The notes beneath the pieces are model-generated. The model was not told the DNA's origin, searched no databases, and was given only the letters and a program-made list of their open reading frames with translations. Positions 28,493 through 36,799 of a stretch of DNA of 64,000 nt are shown piece by piece. Position 1 is the stretch's first letter. Each line of letters opens with the position of its first letter. The DNA is taken from contig JADKID010000038.1 of the NCBI GenBank assembly GCA_016721425.1, positions 558,001 through 622,000 on the forward strand, given 5' to 3'. The DNA comes from Bryobacterales bacterium (lineage in GTDB: Bacteria > Acidobacteriota > Terriglobia > Bryobacterales > Bryobacteraceae). Both the position numbers and the translations under genes were made by a program.

Positions 28493-29962
28493 ATGCGATA
28501 TCTCCTCTCCACTCTCCTCACAGTTGTTCTGCTCTCCGGCGGGGAACTGAGCGCCCCCGAAAAGAGCCTGCTCACGCCGATCGCCGCCGACACCATCAAA
28601 GGCCACGTCTCATTTCTGGCCTCCGACGCGATGGAGGGCCGGGACACGCCGTCACGCGGGCTGGAGATCGCGGGCGAATACATCGCCTCGCAGTTTCGCC
28701 GCTTCGGGTTGGAGCCGGCTGGAGACGAGGGGTATTTTCAGAACGCGCCGTATATCCAGGTCACGCAGCCCATGGACCAGTTTCAGGTGACGCTCGATGC
28801 GGGCGGCAAAGTTTGGAAGGCTGTGCCGGCCAGCGTCATGCTCACATCTGCCACTGCGGTCTCGCTTGCCGGTGCGGACGTCGTCAAGGTGTCACTGCCG
28901 GACGAGAACGCGCCCTTACCCGCCAGGGAGCTGGTGGAGGGCAAAGCGGTAATCCTGGTGGCGCCCGGCCGCACAAGGGCTATGATGACCAGGCGGGACG
29001 CCGTGCTGGCGCTGGGTCCGTCCGTGGTGGTGATGGCCGGCTTTGTCTTCTCCAGCGGCCCCAGGCTGATGGAGAGCCGCGTGGAGGGGGCGCCGCGCCG
29101 CGCACCGCTGGTGGTGACATCGGACCCCGACTTCGCCAAGTTCGTAACCGATTTGCCGGAAGGGGCCACACCGGCGAAGCTGACCGCGAAGCTCCAGGCG
29201 GCGGTGGATCAGCCGATCAAGCTCAAGAACGTGATCGCGAAACTGCCGGGCAGCGATCCCAAACTGGCGGACTCCTATATTCTGCTGACGGCCCACTACG
29301 ATCACGTCGGTGTGTCGTCCCGCGGGGAGGGCGACCGCATCAACAACGGCGCCAACGACGATGCCAGCGGCGTGGCCACGGTGCTCTCGCTGGCCGAGGC
29401 TTTCGCCCGCCTGCCGCAGCGTCCGAAGCGAACCATCGTCTTCATGACCTACTTCGGCGAGGAGAAGGGGCTCTTCGGCTCCCGCTACTACGCCAGCCAT
29501 CCGGTCTTTCCGCTGGCCAAGACCATAGCGAATCTCAACTTTGAGCACATGGGCCGCACCGATGACAACGAAGGCCCGCGCGTGGGTAAGATCACTGCCT
29601 CCGGATTCGACTACACCACCCTCGGCGATGTGTTGACCGAGGCCGGCCTGGTGACTGGCGTCGAGGCATGGAAGCACGAGAAGAACAGCGACCTCTTCTT
29701 CGCGCGCAGCGACAATCAGGCGCTGGCCGATGCCGGCGTGCCCGCGCTGACGGTGGCGGTGGCCTGGATCTTCCCCGATTATCACCGTCCTGGTGATGAG
29801 TGGGCCAAGCTCGATTACGCCAACATGGAAAAGGTGCTGCGCACCTGCGCCGTCACCGTTTCGCGGATCGCAAATGATGAGAAGGCGCCCGCCTGGGTGG
29901 AGTCCAATCCCAAGGTGGACAAGTACGTCAAGGCCTGGAAGGCGCTGCACGCCGGGCATTGA
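28493..29962 (+). CDS. M28 family metallopeptidase, secreted
   Basis: 489 residues from the ATG at 28493, giving a signal peptide (MRYLLSTLLTVVLLSGG). The N-terminal part (HVSFLASDAMEGRDTPSRG) is typical of bacterial M28 aminopeptidases. A protease-associated (PA)-like insertion lies about residues 120-220. The two-zinc site is visible in LTAHYDHVG (His), NNGANDDASGVA (bridging Asp), YFGEEKGLFGS (catalytic and ligand Glu residues) and FEHMGR; DYHRPGDEWAKLDY near the C-terminus holds the last His. It should remove N-terminal amino acids from peptides outside the cytoplasm. It faces away from the large metalloprotease, so both may be controlled from the shared 75-base gap. Confidence 0.92.
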   Translation: MRYLLSTLLTVVLLSGGELSAPEKSLLTPIAADTIKGHVSFLASDAMEGRDTPSRGLEIAGEYIASQFRRFGLEPAGDEGYFQNAPYIQVTQPMDQFQVTLDAGGKVWKAVPASVMLTSATAVSLAGADVVKVSLPDENAPLPARELVEGKAVILVAPGRTRAMMTRRDAVLALGPSVVVMAGFVFSSGPRLMESRVEGAPRRAPLVVTSDPDFAKFVTDLPEGATPAKLTAKLQAAVDQPIKLKNVIAKLPGSDPKLADSYILLTAHYDHVGVSSRGEGDRINNGANDDASGVATVLSLAEAFARLPQRPKRTIVFMTYFGEEKGLFGSRYYASHPVFPLAKTIANLNFEHMGRTDDNEGPRVGKITASGFDYTTLGDVLTEAGLVTGVEAWKHEKNSDLFFARSDNQALADAGVPALTVAVAWIFPDYHRPGDEWAKLDYANMEKVLRTCAVTVSRIANDEKAPAWVESNPKVDKYVKAWKALHAGH

Positions 29963-29985
29963 AGAACTCCGCGCGGCTGCGGCTT

Positions 29986-31410
29986 CTACTTCTTCTGATA
30001 GGCCGGATTGTAGGCGCCGGCCGTGCTGAAGCCGCCGAGCTCGGGGCGGGTGGGCGAGTGGCGAGGGTAGGATTCCCAGATGTTAGGGTCGGCGCCCAGG
30101 CGCGGGTCGCCCTGTGCGCGCAGTTGCGTGTCGAGAGTGCGGCGGAATTCGCGCATCAAATTGCGATGGAGCGGGCTGCTGTTGAGATTCGTGAGGCAGC
30201 CGGGATCCTTCTGGATGTCGAAGAGCTCTTCGGCGGTGTGCCTGGCGAAGGCGGCGTCAAAGAGTGGCTGGACGCCGGCGTCGTTGCGATGGGCGATCAT
30301 CCAGGCCTTGGTGGGGCCGGCGTCGATATCGAAGTAGCCAGGGGCGTCGCCGGCGGGCCAGCGGGCCGGGGCGAAGTTGCGGACATAGAGATACTGGCGG
30401 GTGCGCATGGCGCGGGCCGGGTAGCCCAGCAGATCCGCGCGGGCGTGGCTGTGGCGCTCGCGGCCGCTGAGGACGTAGGGCCGGTTGAGCGGCTTGGCTG
30501 CGGTGAGGCAGGGTAGCAGGCTCTTGGCCGGTAGGTCTGGGGGCGGGGCCACTCCGGCGGCGTCGAGAAACGTGGGAGCGAGATCGGCCAGGCTGACGAG
30601 CTCGTCACAGGTGCGGCCTCCTTTGACGCGTGCCGGCCACTGGATCGCGAGGGGTACGTGAATGCCGTATTCCCGCATCTGCGCCTTGGCGCCGGGGAAC
30701 GACATGCCGTTGTCGGAGGTCGCCACGACGAGGGTGTTTTCGAGCTCGCCGGCGCGCTCCAGGGTGTCGAGGATGGCGGCGAGCTGGCGTTGATAGGCGT
30801 CGATGGCGGCGTGGTAATCGGCAAGGTCGGAGCGGACCGCATCGTTGTCGGGCAGGAACGGCGGCACCACGATGTCTGCCAGGTTCTTGCCGGCGCGGAC
30901 GCCGGCGCCGGGCGCGTAGGGGCGGTGAGGCTCTTTGGCGCCATACCAGTAGCAGAACGGCTGGTCCTTGGCGCGGGTCTTCAGGAACGAATCGAAATCG
31001 GGCGCGGCGGCGCCAGCGGGGTTATGTGGCCAGCCGGTGTCTTTGAAGTTGCAGGGGCCGGCGCCTTTGCCGGTGAGGCCCACGGCGTAGCCCGCTTTTT
31101 CGAGCAACTCCGGGTAGACGGCGAGTTTCCTGGGGAAGAGGCTGGCATGGGTGCCGGCTTCTTCCAACTGCCAGGGGTATTTCCCGGTGAGGATTGCCGC
31201 GCGCGAAGGAGCGCAACCCGGCGAGGCGCAGATGGCCTGGGTGAAGCGGACGCCGGTCTGAGCCACGCGGTCAAAGCCGGGGCCGGCGGCGTGAGCAAAC
31301 GACTGATCGTCGGAGATGGCAATGATGAGGTTGGGCCGGCGGGCGGCCTGGGATCGCAGCAGAGCTGGCGCGGCCAGCGCTGACGAGAGAAGAGTGCGGC
31401 GTGTGAGCAT
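29986..31410 (-). CDS. Type I sulfatase, Tat-exported
   Basis: 474 residues with a twin-arginine signal (LTRRTLLSSALAAPALL). The mature start RRPNLIIAISDDQS carries the first metal Asp pair. The formylglycine motif is CAPSRAAILTG with the modifiable Cys at C66, so activation would need a formylglycine-generating enzyme or anSME encoded elsewhere. GKGAGPCNFK, AKEPHRPY and TLVVATSDNGMSFPGAK are standard alkaline-phosphatase-fold pieces with the second metal Asp/Asn. It should remove sulfate esters from a glycan or other substrate in the periplasm. It overlaps the stop of the upstream permease gene by one base and probably shares its transcript. The subfamily cannot be fixed by eye. Confidence 0.92.
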   Translation of the reverse strand: MLTRRTLLSSALAAPALLRSQAARRPNLIIAISDDQSFAHAAGPGFDRVAQTGVRFTQAICASPGCAPSRAAILTGKYPWQLEEAGTHASLFPRKLAVYPELLEKAGYAVGLTGKGAGPCNFKDTGWPHNPAGAAAPDFDSFLKTRAKDQPFCYWYGAKEPHRPYAPGAGVRAGKNLADIVVPPFLPDNDAVRSDLADYHAAIDAYQRQLAAILDTLERAGELENTLVVATSDNGMSFPGAKAQMREYGIHVPLAIQWPARVKGGRTCDELVSLADLAPTFLDAAGVAPPPDLPAKSLLPCLTAAKPLNRPYVLSGRERHSHARADLLGYPARAMRTRQYLYVRNFAPARWPAGDAPGYFDIDAGPTKAWMIAHRNDAGVQPLFDAAFARHTAEELFDIQKDPGCLTNLNSSPLHRNLMREFRRTLDTQLRAQGDPRLGADPNIWESYPRHSPTRPELGGFSTAGAYNPAYQKK

Positions 31411-32555
31411 TAATCACCGAGTACGCGGCCGTAGGCGCGCATGGATGGGATGTTATCGAATGCGGCCTTCAGCCCGGCCGTTATCGGGATGGCCAGCACC
31501 AGGCCCGCGCCGCCCCACAGCAGATACCAGAGCATGAGGGCGATGGTGACCACCAGCGGGTTGAGATGAACTCTGGCGCCAACCAGCTTCGGATAGAGCA
31601 GGTTGAGCGCTATGAGGTGGAATAGCGCGGTGGTGGCGCCCACCAGCACGTAGGCCGGCAACCCAGGGAAGACCGGCAGGGCAGCCACGAAGGGCGGGAT
31701 GACGGCCAGCGGCAGGCCCAGGTAGGGCACCAGGCTGAGGAAGCCGCTCATGGGCCCCACAACCTGCCAGTAGGGTAGCTTGACGAACCAGAAGAAGGCA
31801 GCGCTGGCGATGGAGAGCACGATGCCGAGCAGGAAATTGCCCACCAGATAGGCACGGGCGACGTTGGCTACACCGTCCCAGGCTCGCTGGAGGTTCTCCT
31901 TGCTGCTTTCGGTGCCCACCAGAAGGAGAAAGCTCCTCCGGAAGTGATCGCGCCAGCTGAGCAGGAAATAGACGAGGAAAGGCACGAACGATGCCATCAG
32001 GGCGGCGTCGTAGAATCCGCTGAGATGCTCGTAGATGGCATTGACGAGTTGCCCCTCTTCCGGTTTGATGCGCACCTCCTGGACGGCCGGGGGTGGCGGC
32101 GGCGCGGCGACGGCGCGCTTGGGCCGTTTGCCGGCCGGAATGGGGTCGGCGATCTGGGGTTGCGCCTCGCGGAGACGCTTGGGCACCAGCAGGTCCTGGG
32201 TGGTCTTCTCAAAGTTCTCCACCTGCTGAGTGGCGGAGTCGACGATTTTGGTCACCTGGCGGCTATAGGTGGGGAGATCGTCCCAGAGGCCGACCACTTG
32301 AGTCCAGAGTCCGAGGCCGAGAAGATAGATCACTCCCAGCATGAACGTGCAGGCCAGGAAACTGGCGGCAGAGCGAGGGATGCGGAAGCGCATCAGTCGA
32401 TTGACGATGGGGTCGAGGATAAAGGCCAGCAGGATTGCGGAAATCAGCGTGATGAAAAACACACGGCCGAGGTACAGGAGGACGACTACCAGCAACAGAG
32501 AGGCGAGCACCCCGGGGAAGGTCATCGGATTGCGCGCTGTGTGTGCATTGGGCAT
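31410..32555 (-). CDS. AI-2E family transporter (PerM/TqsA-like permease)
   Basis: 381 residues with about eight membrane helices arranged as in the AI-2E (UPF0118) family: a hydrophobic hairpin at residues 15-45, a third helix at about 65-88, a large soluble segment (about 90-180) and the C-terminal bundle with LVPYLGLPLAVIPPFV and LLYPKLVGARVHLNPLVV, the most conserved part of the family. The soluble segment contains a Pro/Ala-rich stretch (AAPPPPPAVQE) not seen in typical members. Family members have been linked to autoinducer-2 or ion export; no specific substrate is supported here. It follows the methyltransferase gene by 11 bases and precedes the sulfatase with one base overlap. Confidence 0.88.
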   Translation of the reverse strand: MPNAHTARNPMTFPGVLASLLLVVVLLYLGRVFFITLISAILLAFILDPIVNRLMRFRIPRSAASFLACTFMLGVIYLLGLGLWTQVVGLWDDLPTYSRQVTKIVDSATQQVENFEKTTQDLLVPKRLREAQPQIADPIPAGKRPKRAVAAPPPPPAVQEVRIKPEEGQLVNAIYEHLSGFYDAALMASFVPFLVYFLLSWRDHFRRSFLLLVGTESSKENLQRAWDGVANVARAYLVGNFLLGIVLSIASAAFFWFVKLPYWQVVGPMSGFLSLVPYLGLPLAVIPPFVAALPVFPGLPAYVLVGATTALFHLIALNLLYPKLVGARVHLNPLVVTIALMLWYLLWGGAGLVLAIPITAGLKAAFDNIPSMRAYGRVLGD

Positions 32556-32566
32556 GGCTGGAACAC

Positions 32567-33199
32567 CTAGCGCCGGGCGATAACCTCCTGCAGGTTTTCG
32601 CGAGTCAGAAAGAACTTCACAGACTGAAATTGCTGGAAGAACCTCTCGATGGAACGAGTACTGAACGGCACAATGGCGCGCACGTGCTGCCTGGGTGTCA
32701 ATTGCAGGTTCCGGTCATCGAGGATGCGGCAGACGTGCGGGGCGGCGGGCCCGGAGTTTTCCGGATGGAAAAAAGCCATCAGGAGGGAGTCCGGCGCCAG
32801 CACGCGATAGAGCCGTCCAAGGACGCCCTGCGCGATGTTGGGCGGCAGGAACTGGAGCGTATCCCAGAGGAACGCGGCGTCGCAGGATTGATCCTCGAAA
32901 TCAAAGGTCTGATCGAGGAACTGCTCAACGCGCTCGGGCGCAAATTGGCGGGAGGCGACCTCCTGCTGGCTGAAGAAGTAGTCAAAAGCGAGCATCAGGT
33001 TCTCGCCGTAGATGCGGTGGCCGAGGCCGGTGACAAAATCCAGATTGGGCTGGTTGATCCCGCCGAAGTCGAGAACCTGAAGCTCCTGATGGGCGCGGAG
33101 GTAGGCGCTGACGTTCTCCAGCGCATGGGAGCGGCGCGCCCCCGGCGGCAGGTCCGAGGGAGGCGGATTGGCACCGGTCGGGAGCGGCCTGGATGTCAT
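32567..33199 (-). CDS. Methyltransferase-fold protein
   Basis: 210 residues. After a Pro-rich N-terminus, VLDFGGINQPNLDFV takes the place of motif I (usually D/E-x-G-x-G), AFDYFFSQQ may be motif II, and CDAAFLWDTLQFLPP plus LYRVLAPDSLLMAFFHP look like motifs IV-VI of a class I SAM methyltransferase. Motif I has DFGGIN rather than the canonical glycine pattern, so cofactor binding may be altered. The start overlaps the end of the bactofilin gene by four bases (ATGA), so the two are translationally coupled and probably work together. Substrate is unknown. Fold assignment is moderate. Confidence 0.65.
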   Translation of the reverse strand: MTSRPLPTGANPPPSDLPPGARRSHALENVSAYLRAHQELQVLDFGGINQPNLDFVTGLGHRIYGENLMLAFDYFFSQQEVASRQFAPERVEQFLDQTFDFEDQSCDAAFLWDTLQFLPPNIAQGVLGRLYRVLAPDSLLMAFFHPENSGPAAPHVCRILDDRNLQLTPRQHVRAIVPFSTRSIERFFQQFQSVKFFLTRENLQEVIARR

Positions 33200-33744
33200 C
33201 CCTTGCGATTCTCCGGCTTATTGTCCGGCAGGAGGCTGGCCTGCGGCTCCACCACGATGGGCGGGGCGGCGGGCTTGGGCGCCGGTTTGTCGATCCGGAT
33301 GGTCTCGACGTTGCCCTTGAAGTACGCCTCATCCTCGATGACCGGGCGCTGGGCCTTGAGGTCGCCGATGACCTTGGCGTTCTTCTTGATCTCCACGCGC
33401 TCGCTGGCCTCCAGGTTGCCCTGGATGCTGCCAAGGACCACGATCTCCCGCGCCCGCACCGCACCTTGGACATGGCCGGTGACGCCGACGGTGAGCCGGT
33501 TCTCTGGCAGATCCACGTCGCCCTCAAGGCGCCCGTCAATGACGAGATCCTCCTGGCCACGGATGAGGCCCTTGATGATCAGGCTCTTGCCGATGGTGGC
33601 CACCGCTCGGGTGCCCGAGAAGTCGCTCTGACGTGCGGCGTAGGACGAGGTCGGGATCGCCTCGCGGCCGTAGTCGCTGGGCGAAGGTGCTGGCGTCGCG
33701 GGACGGGACGAAGCCTCGTCATCTTTCTTGCTGCGATTCCACAT
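33196..33744 (-). CDS. Bactofilin (polymer-forming cytoskeletal protein)
   Basis: 182 residues. A disordered N-terminal tail (Ser/Pro-rich, about residues 1-45) precedes the bactofilin beta-helix: ATIGKSLIIKGLIRGQEDLVIDG is the family opening, followed by regular repeats (GDVDLPEN, VTGHVQGAVRAREIVVLGS, GNLEASERVEIKKNAKVIGDL). A Pro-rich tail ends the protein. Bactofilins polymerise without nucleotides at the membrane and organise envelope or cell-shape proteins. AGGAGG lies five bases before the ATG. It heads a unit with the methyltransferase-fold protein, the permease and the sulfatase, all within overlaps or gaps of at most 11 bases. Confidence 0.92.
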   Translation of the reverse strand: MWNRSKKDDEASSRPATPAPSPSDYGREAIPTSSYAARQSDFSGTRAVATIGKSLIIKGLIRGQEDLVIDGRLEGDVDLPENRLTVGVTGHVQGAVRAREIVVLGSIQGNLEASERVEIKKNAKVIGDLKAQRPVIEDEAYFKGNVETIRIDKPAPKPAAPPIVVEPQASLLPDNKPENRKG

Positions 33745-33805
33745 TCTGGCCTCCTGGAGCCGCGGGTCCGGGCCTGGTGCTGTTATGGGCCCTGCGGTTC
33801 TTCCT

Positions 33806-33835
33806 ATGGTAGAGTCCGCCGAGCACCGAAATCAA
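33806..33835 (-). promoter_or_regulatory. Candidate sigma-70-type promoter for the bactofilin operon
   Basis: Read on the minus strand, TTGATT (33830-33835) and TACCAT (33806-33811) are separated by 18 bases and lie about 62 bases upstream of the bactofilin start. Four of six positions match in each hexamer, so this is a plausible but unproven promoter. Confidence 0.35.
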
Positions 33836-33865
33836 CGGCGGTCTGCGTGGCGGGGCACGAATTGG

Positions 33866-33880
33866 CATAATGACAGCGTG
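33866..33880 (+). promoter_or_regulatory. Candidate -10 element abutting the GAF-protein GTG start (possible leaderless mRNA)
   Basis: CATAAT at 33866-33871 ends six bases before the GTG at 33878, the spacing expected between a -10 hexamer and +1. There is no Shine-Dalgarno sequence upstream of this start. Confidence 0.35.
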
Positions 33881-34486
33881 GCACGAGGCAAAGATCTGGA
33901 ATCGCGGTTGGAGCGGCTGGAAGAGCAACTCGGCGTCTATCAGCGGGTCAGCCGGCTGATGGTGCGCGAGTTGACCCTGGCCGACACTCTGCAGGCAATC
34001 TCTAAACTGGTGCAGGATTTTACACAATGTGATTCCTGTCTGGTGTACCTGATTGACAACAACGAACTGGTCTTGTGCGCCAGCAACAACCCCCATCCCG
34101 CGCAGATCGGCAAGGTGCGGCTCAAGATGAATGAGGGCCTCACTGGATGGGTGGCGCGCGAGCGTAAACTCTTGGCGCTCTCGGTCGAGGCATACAAAGA
34201 CAGCCGCTTTAAGACGTTCTCCGAACTGCCCGAGGACTCCTTTGAAGCCTTTCTTTCGGCGCCCGTGATCGCGCGCAACCGTGTGGTGGGTGTGATCAAC
34301 GTGCAGCATAAACTGTCGCACCGCCACAGCGGCGCGGAGATGGAACTGCTGAATACCATCGGTGAGCAGGTGGGCTGCCTGCTGGTGCTGGCGCGGCTTT
34401 CGCCATCAGCCATCGAAGAGGCCAACCATGTGGAGTTGGTGCTCTCGCACGGCCACATCGCTCCGCGCGCCGGAGATCAGAAGTGA
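33878..34486 (+). CDS. GAF domain protein
   Basis: 202 residues from a GTG at 33878; an in-frame upstream ATG at 33728 would overlap the divergent bactofilin start and add unconserved sequence. Residues about 5-35 are a charged coiled coil (LESRLERLEEQLGVYQRVSRL). A GAF domain follows (about residues 38-175): LADTLQAISKLVQDFT, CLVYLIDNNELVLCASN, LKMNEGLTGWVARERKLL, FLSAPVIARNRVVGVINVQHK and LLNTIGEQVG. No output domain is attached, so it probably binds a small ligand and acts through a partner protein. The next gene starts within its stop (GTGA overlap of four bases). Confidence 0.82.
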   Translation: MARGKDLESRLERLEEQLGVYQRVSRLMVRELTLADTLQAISKLVQDFTQCDSCLVYLIDNNELVLCASNNPHPAQIGKVRLKMNEGLTGWVARERKLLALSVEAYKDSRFKTFSELPEDSFEAFLSAPVIARNRVVGVINVQHKLSHRHSGAEMELLNTIGEQVGCLLVLARLSPSAIEEANHVELVLSHGHIAPRAGDQK

Positions 34487-35703
34487 GTGGTGTAAGCCGC
34501 CGCCAGTGGCTGGCCGCGGCTGCCGCGCTACCCTTTGTAGAAGGTGGCGCTGAAGCTCAACCGGCCACCGGAATGCCCGAGGTGCCCCGCGGCCCCATCG
34601 CCAAGGAGGCCGCCACTGCCGGCCGCTTCGCGGGCAGAGCCTGGCGCATCCAGCGGATGGTGGACGAAGACGACACCGCCGCCGTGATGACCGATATCCA
34701 GTTTGCTTCGGCCGAGCGAGGAATTGTTACAGTCAGCCTGAACCGCAAGGGGAAGGAAGAGAATCAGGTTTGGCTGACGCGCAACGGCGGAACGGCGTGG
34801 ACGGTGGTGAAACTGAAGGATTTCCCTGTCAGTGTCCACATGCTGGATGAATCGCGGATCTTCCTGGTGGGCCGCGATGCCCTCTGGTTCTCCAATGAGG
34901 GCGGATTGGTATGGGAAAAGCGCAAACTGCCGAAACTCGATCGGGCCGCGCGCGACAAGGGTATGTTCGTCAACCGCGTCAGCTTTGCCGATGAGAAACG
35001 CGGCTGGGCGTTTGGCGGAGGCAAAGTCTTCTATGTCACCAGTGATGGCGGCCTCACCTGGGCGCCGGTGCCGGAATCCGAGGCGCTGGGCCTGAAGTCG
35101 GAAAACAGCATCTGGCTGTGGATGACTTGGGTGACTCCCAAGAGCGCCATGATCGTTGGACATTCGGCCTCGGCCCCCAAGGATGGCTCCAGGTATCCGG
35201 ACTGGATGGTGCCGGAGCGCGCGACGCGCCGCCGCCTGATGCCCACAACTACGATGGTCGCCGAGACCTACGATGGCGGCGTGAAGTGGAAAACGTCAGT
35301 GGCTTCCACGTTTGGAAACGTCGTCCGGATGCGCTCTTTGGGGACCCGCGCACTCTCGCTGTTTCACTACGGAGACGGGCTGGAATTTCCCTCCGAGGTC
35401 TACTCGCTGGATATGAAGTCCGGCAACAACACCGCTTTGTTCCGCCGGAAACAGATATTCGTCCAGGATGCCGTACCGCTGAACGGAGGCGGGGCCATGA
35501 TCGTGGCGGTTGCACCCCCCGGGCGCCTGAACAACTCACCGATTCCCGGCAGGATTCGCGTGTTTGTGACGCCCGATGGGCTCGGCTGGTCTGAGATGAA
35601 GGTGGACTACCGCGCCGTCGGGACGCGGGCCACGCTGGCGCGCTATGACGATCAGAACATCTGGCTGTGCACCGACGAAGGGATGATTCTGCGGCTGGTG
35701 TAA
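34483..35703 (+). CDS. YCF48/BNR-like beta-propeller protein, exported
   Basis: 406 residues from a GTG overlapping the upstream stop. The N-terminus VSRRQWLAAAAALPFVEG is a Tat-type signal. The mature region contains repeated blades of the YCF48/sialidase-like kind: VWLTRNGGTAWTVVKL, LWFSNEGGLVWEKRKL, VFYVTSDGGLTWAPVP, TYDGGVKWKTS and VFVTPDGLGWSEMK, each with an Asn/Asp-Gly-Gly-x-x-Trp turn. YCF48-like proteins act as assembly factors or binding scaffolds; no catalytic residues were found. Its job is unknown. Coupling with the GAF protein suggests joint expression rather than joint function, because one is cytoplasmic and the other exported. Confidence 0.7.
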   Translation: MSGVSRRQWLAAAAALPFVEGGAEAQPATGMPEVPRGPIAKEAATAGRFAGRAWRIQRMVDEDDTAAVMTDIQFASAERGIVTVSLNRKGKEENQVWLTRNGGTAWTVVKLKDFPVSVHMLDESRIFLVGRDALWFSNEGGLVWEKRKLPKLDRAARDKGMFVNRVSFADEKRGWAFGGGKVFYVTSDGGLTWAPVPESEALGLKSENSIWLWMTWVTPKSAMIVGHSASAPKDGSRYPDWMVPERATRRRLMPTTTMVAETYDGGVKWKTSVASTFGNVVRMRSLGTRALSLFHYGDGLEFPSEVYSLDMKSGNNTALFRRKQIFVQDAVPLNGGGAMIVAVAPPGRLNNSPIPGRIRVFVTPDGLGWSEMKVDYRAVGTRATLARYDDQNIWLCTDEGMILRLV

Positions 35704-35724
35704 CGCCGGCGGGTGGATTCGGGT

Positions 35725-35739
35725 CATAATCTCCGTATG
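35725..35739 (+). promoter_or_regulatory. Candidate -10 element abutting an ATG start (possible leaderless mRNA)
   Basis: CATAAT at 35725-35730 ends six bases before the ATG at 35737, identical in sequence and spacing to the element at 33866. No Shine-Dalgarno sequence and no good -35 box are visible. Confidence 0.35.
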
Positions 35740-36657
35740 CCCTTCACCCGCAGAGCACTGCTCGCCTCCGGCGCGGCCGCCGCCACTCTGGCCTTGCCGA
35801 AAGATACCCTCGCGCAGACCCCTGCGCGGCGCCGGTTGCCTCTGGCTGTTTCCACCTACTCCTACTGGCACTTCAAGCCGGTGAAGTACCCCATCGAAGA
35901 CATCATCGACGACGCGGCGAGGTTAGGTTTCGATGGCGTGGAAATCCTCCACCGCCAGATGACCGACGAATCGCCCGCGTACGTGAATGGCCTCAAGAAA
36001 CGGGCCATGGAACGCGGCCTGGCGTTTCCCCTTCTCTCCATTCATCAGGATTTCGTCTATCCCGCGGCCGACGAGCGCAAACGGCATATCGACCACACCC
36101 GGCGCTGCCTGGAACTGGCTGCCCGCCTCGGTATCCCCTGCATGCGGCTCAATTCGGGACGCTGGAAGACGATTCCCAGCTTCGACGAACTGATGAAGGT
36201 GAAGGGCGATGAGCCGCCGCTGCCCGGCTTCCAGGAATCCGACGCGATTCAGTGGTGTGTCTCCTCCATTGAGGCTCTGCTGCCGACGGCCGAGAAGTTG
36301 GGCGTGGTCATGGCGCTCGAAAACCATTGGGGCCTCACCACCAAGGTCGACGTGCTGTTGAAGATCAGAAACGCTGTGAAATCGCCCTGGCTCGGCATCA
36401 ACATGGATACGGGCAACTACCCGGGTGATGCCTACGAGGGGATTACCCAACTGGCTCCTCACGCCACCATCGTGCAAGCCAAAACCTACTATGGCGGCGG
36501 CGAGTGGTACACGCTGGACCTCGATTACAAGCGCATCGCACAGATCATGCGCCAGGCAAACTACAACGGATGGGTCAGCTTGGAGATGGAGGGGAAGGAA
36601 GACCCAAAAACAGCTGTGCCGAAGTCGCTCCAGGTGCTGCGGGAAGCGTTTACATAA
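35737..36657 (+). CDS. Sugar phosphate isomerase/epimerase family protein (AP endonuclease family 2 fold), Tat-exported
   Basis: 306 residues from the ATG at 35737, giving MPFTRRALLASGAAAATLALP, a twin-arginine signal. The rest is a xylose-isomerase-like TIM barrel: VSTYSYWHF, DAARLGFDGVEILHRQM, LLSIHQDFVYP, MRLNSGRW, GVVMALENHWG, GINMDTGNYPGDAYEGI, VQAKTYYGGGEW and GWVSLEMEGKED. Metal ligands would be the Glu of ALENHWG, the Asp of NMDTGN and the Glu of SLEMEG. Exported members are frequent in Acidobacteria and Planctomycetes and are thought to act on sugar derivatives, but none of this clade can be named from sequence alone. A related cytoplasmic-type paralogue is at 55820-56665. Confidence 0.85.
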   Translation: MPFTRRALLASGAAAATLALPKDTLAQTPARRRLPLAVSTYSYWHFKPVKYPIEDIIDDAARLGFDGVEILHRQMTDESPAYVNGLKKRAMERGLAFPLLSIHQDFVYPAADERKRHIDHTRRCLELAARLGIPCMRLNSGRWKTIPSFDELMKVKGDEPPLPGFQESDAIQWCVSSIEALLPTAEKLGVVMALENHWGLTTKVDVLLKIRNAVKSPWLGINMDTGNYPGDAYEGITQLAPHATIVQAKTYYGGGEWYTLDLDYKRIAQIMRQANYNGWVSLEMEGKEDPKTAVPKSLQVLREAFT

Positions 36658-36745
36658 GCTGGGCTTCTACCGAGGACTGTCACATAGTCGTAATTGTGGT
36701 GATTTCCCACAGGACCTCAAGGTCTGATATTCTAGTAATGTCAGC

Positions 36746-36774
36746 CGCCGCCCGCATATCTACTTTGGGCGGCG
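36746..36774 (+). promoter_or_regulatory. Perfect 8-bp stem-loop in the leader of the transcarboxylase operon
   Basis: CGCCGCCC (36746-36753) and GGGCGGCG (36767-36774) pair perfectly around a 13-base loop, 25 bases before the 5S start at 36800. No T-run follows, so it is not a standard terminator. Two smaller inverted repeats lie just upstream: TGTGG/CCACA (36695-36711) and GACCT/AGGTC (36713-36724). The ribosome-binding site GAAGG follows the large hairpin. The 142-base gap thus holds an operator or leader-type control region. Confidence 0.4.
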
Positions 36775-36799
36775 ACCCTGTCATAGAAGGTAATCATTC

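Noticed and set aside
28418..28606. Upstream in-frame extension of the metalloprotease gene
   Set aside because: It would overlap the divergent M28 gene and place 63 unconserved residues ahead of a normal signal peptide.
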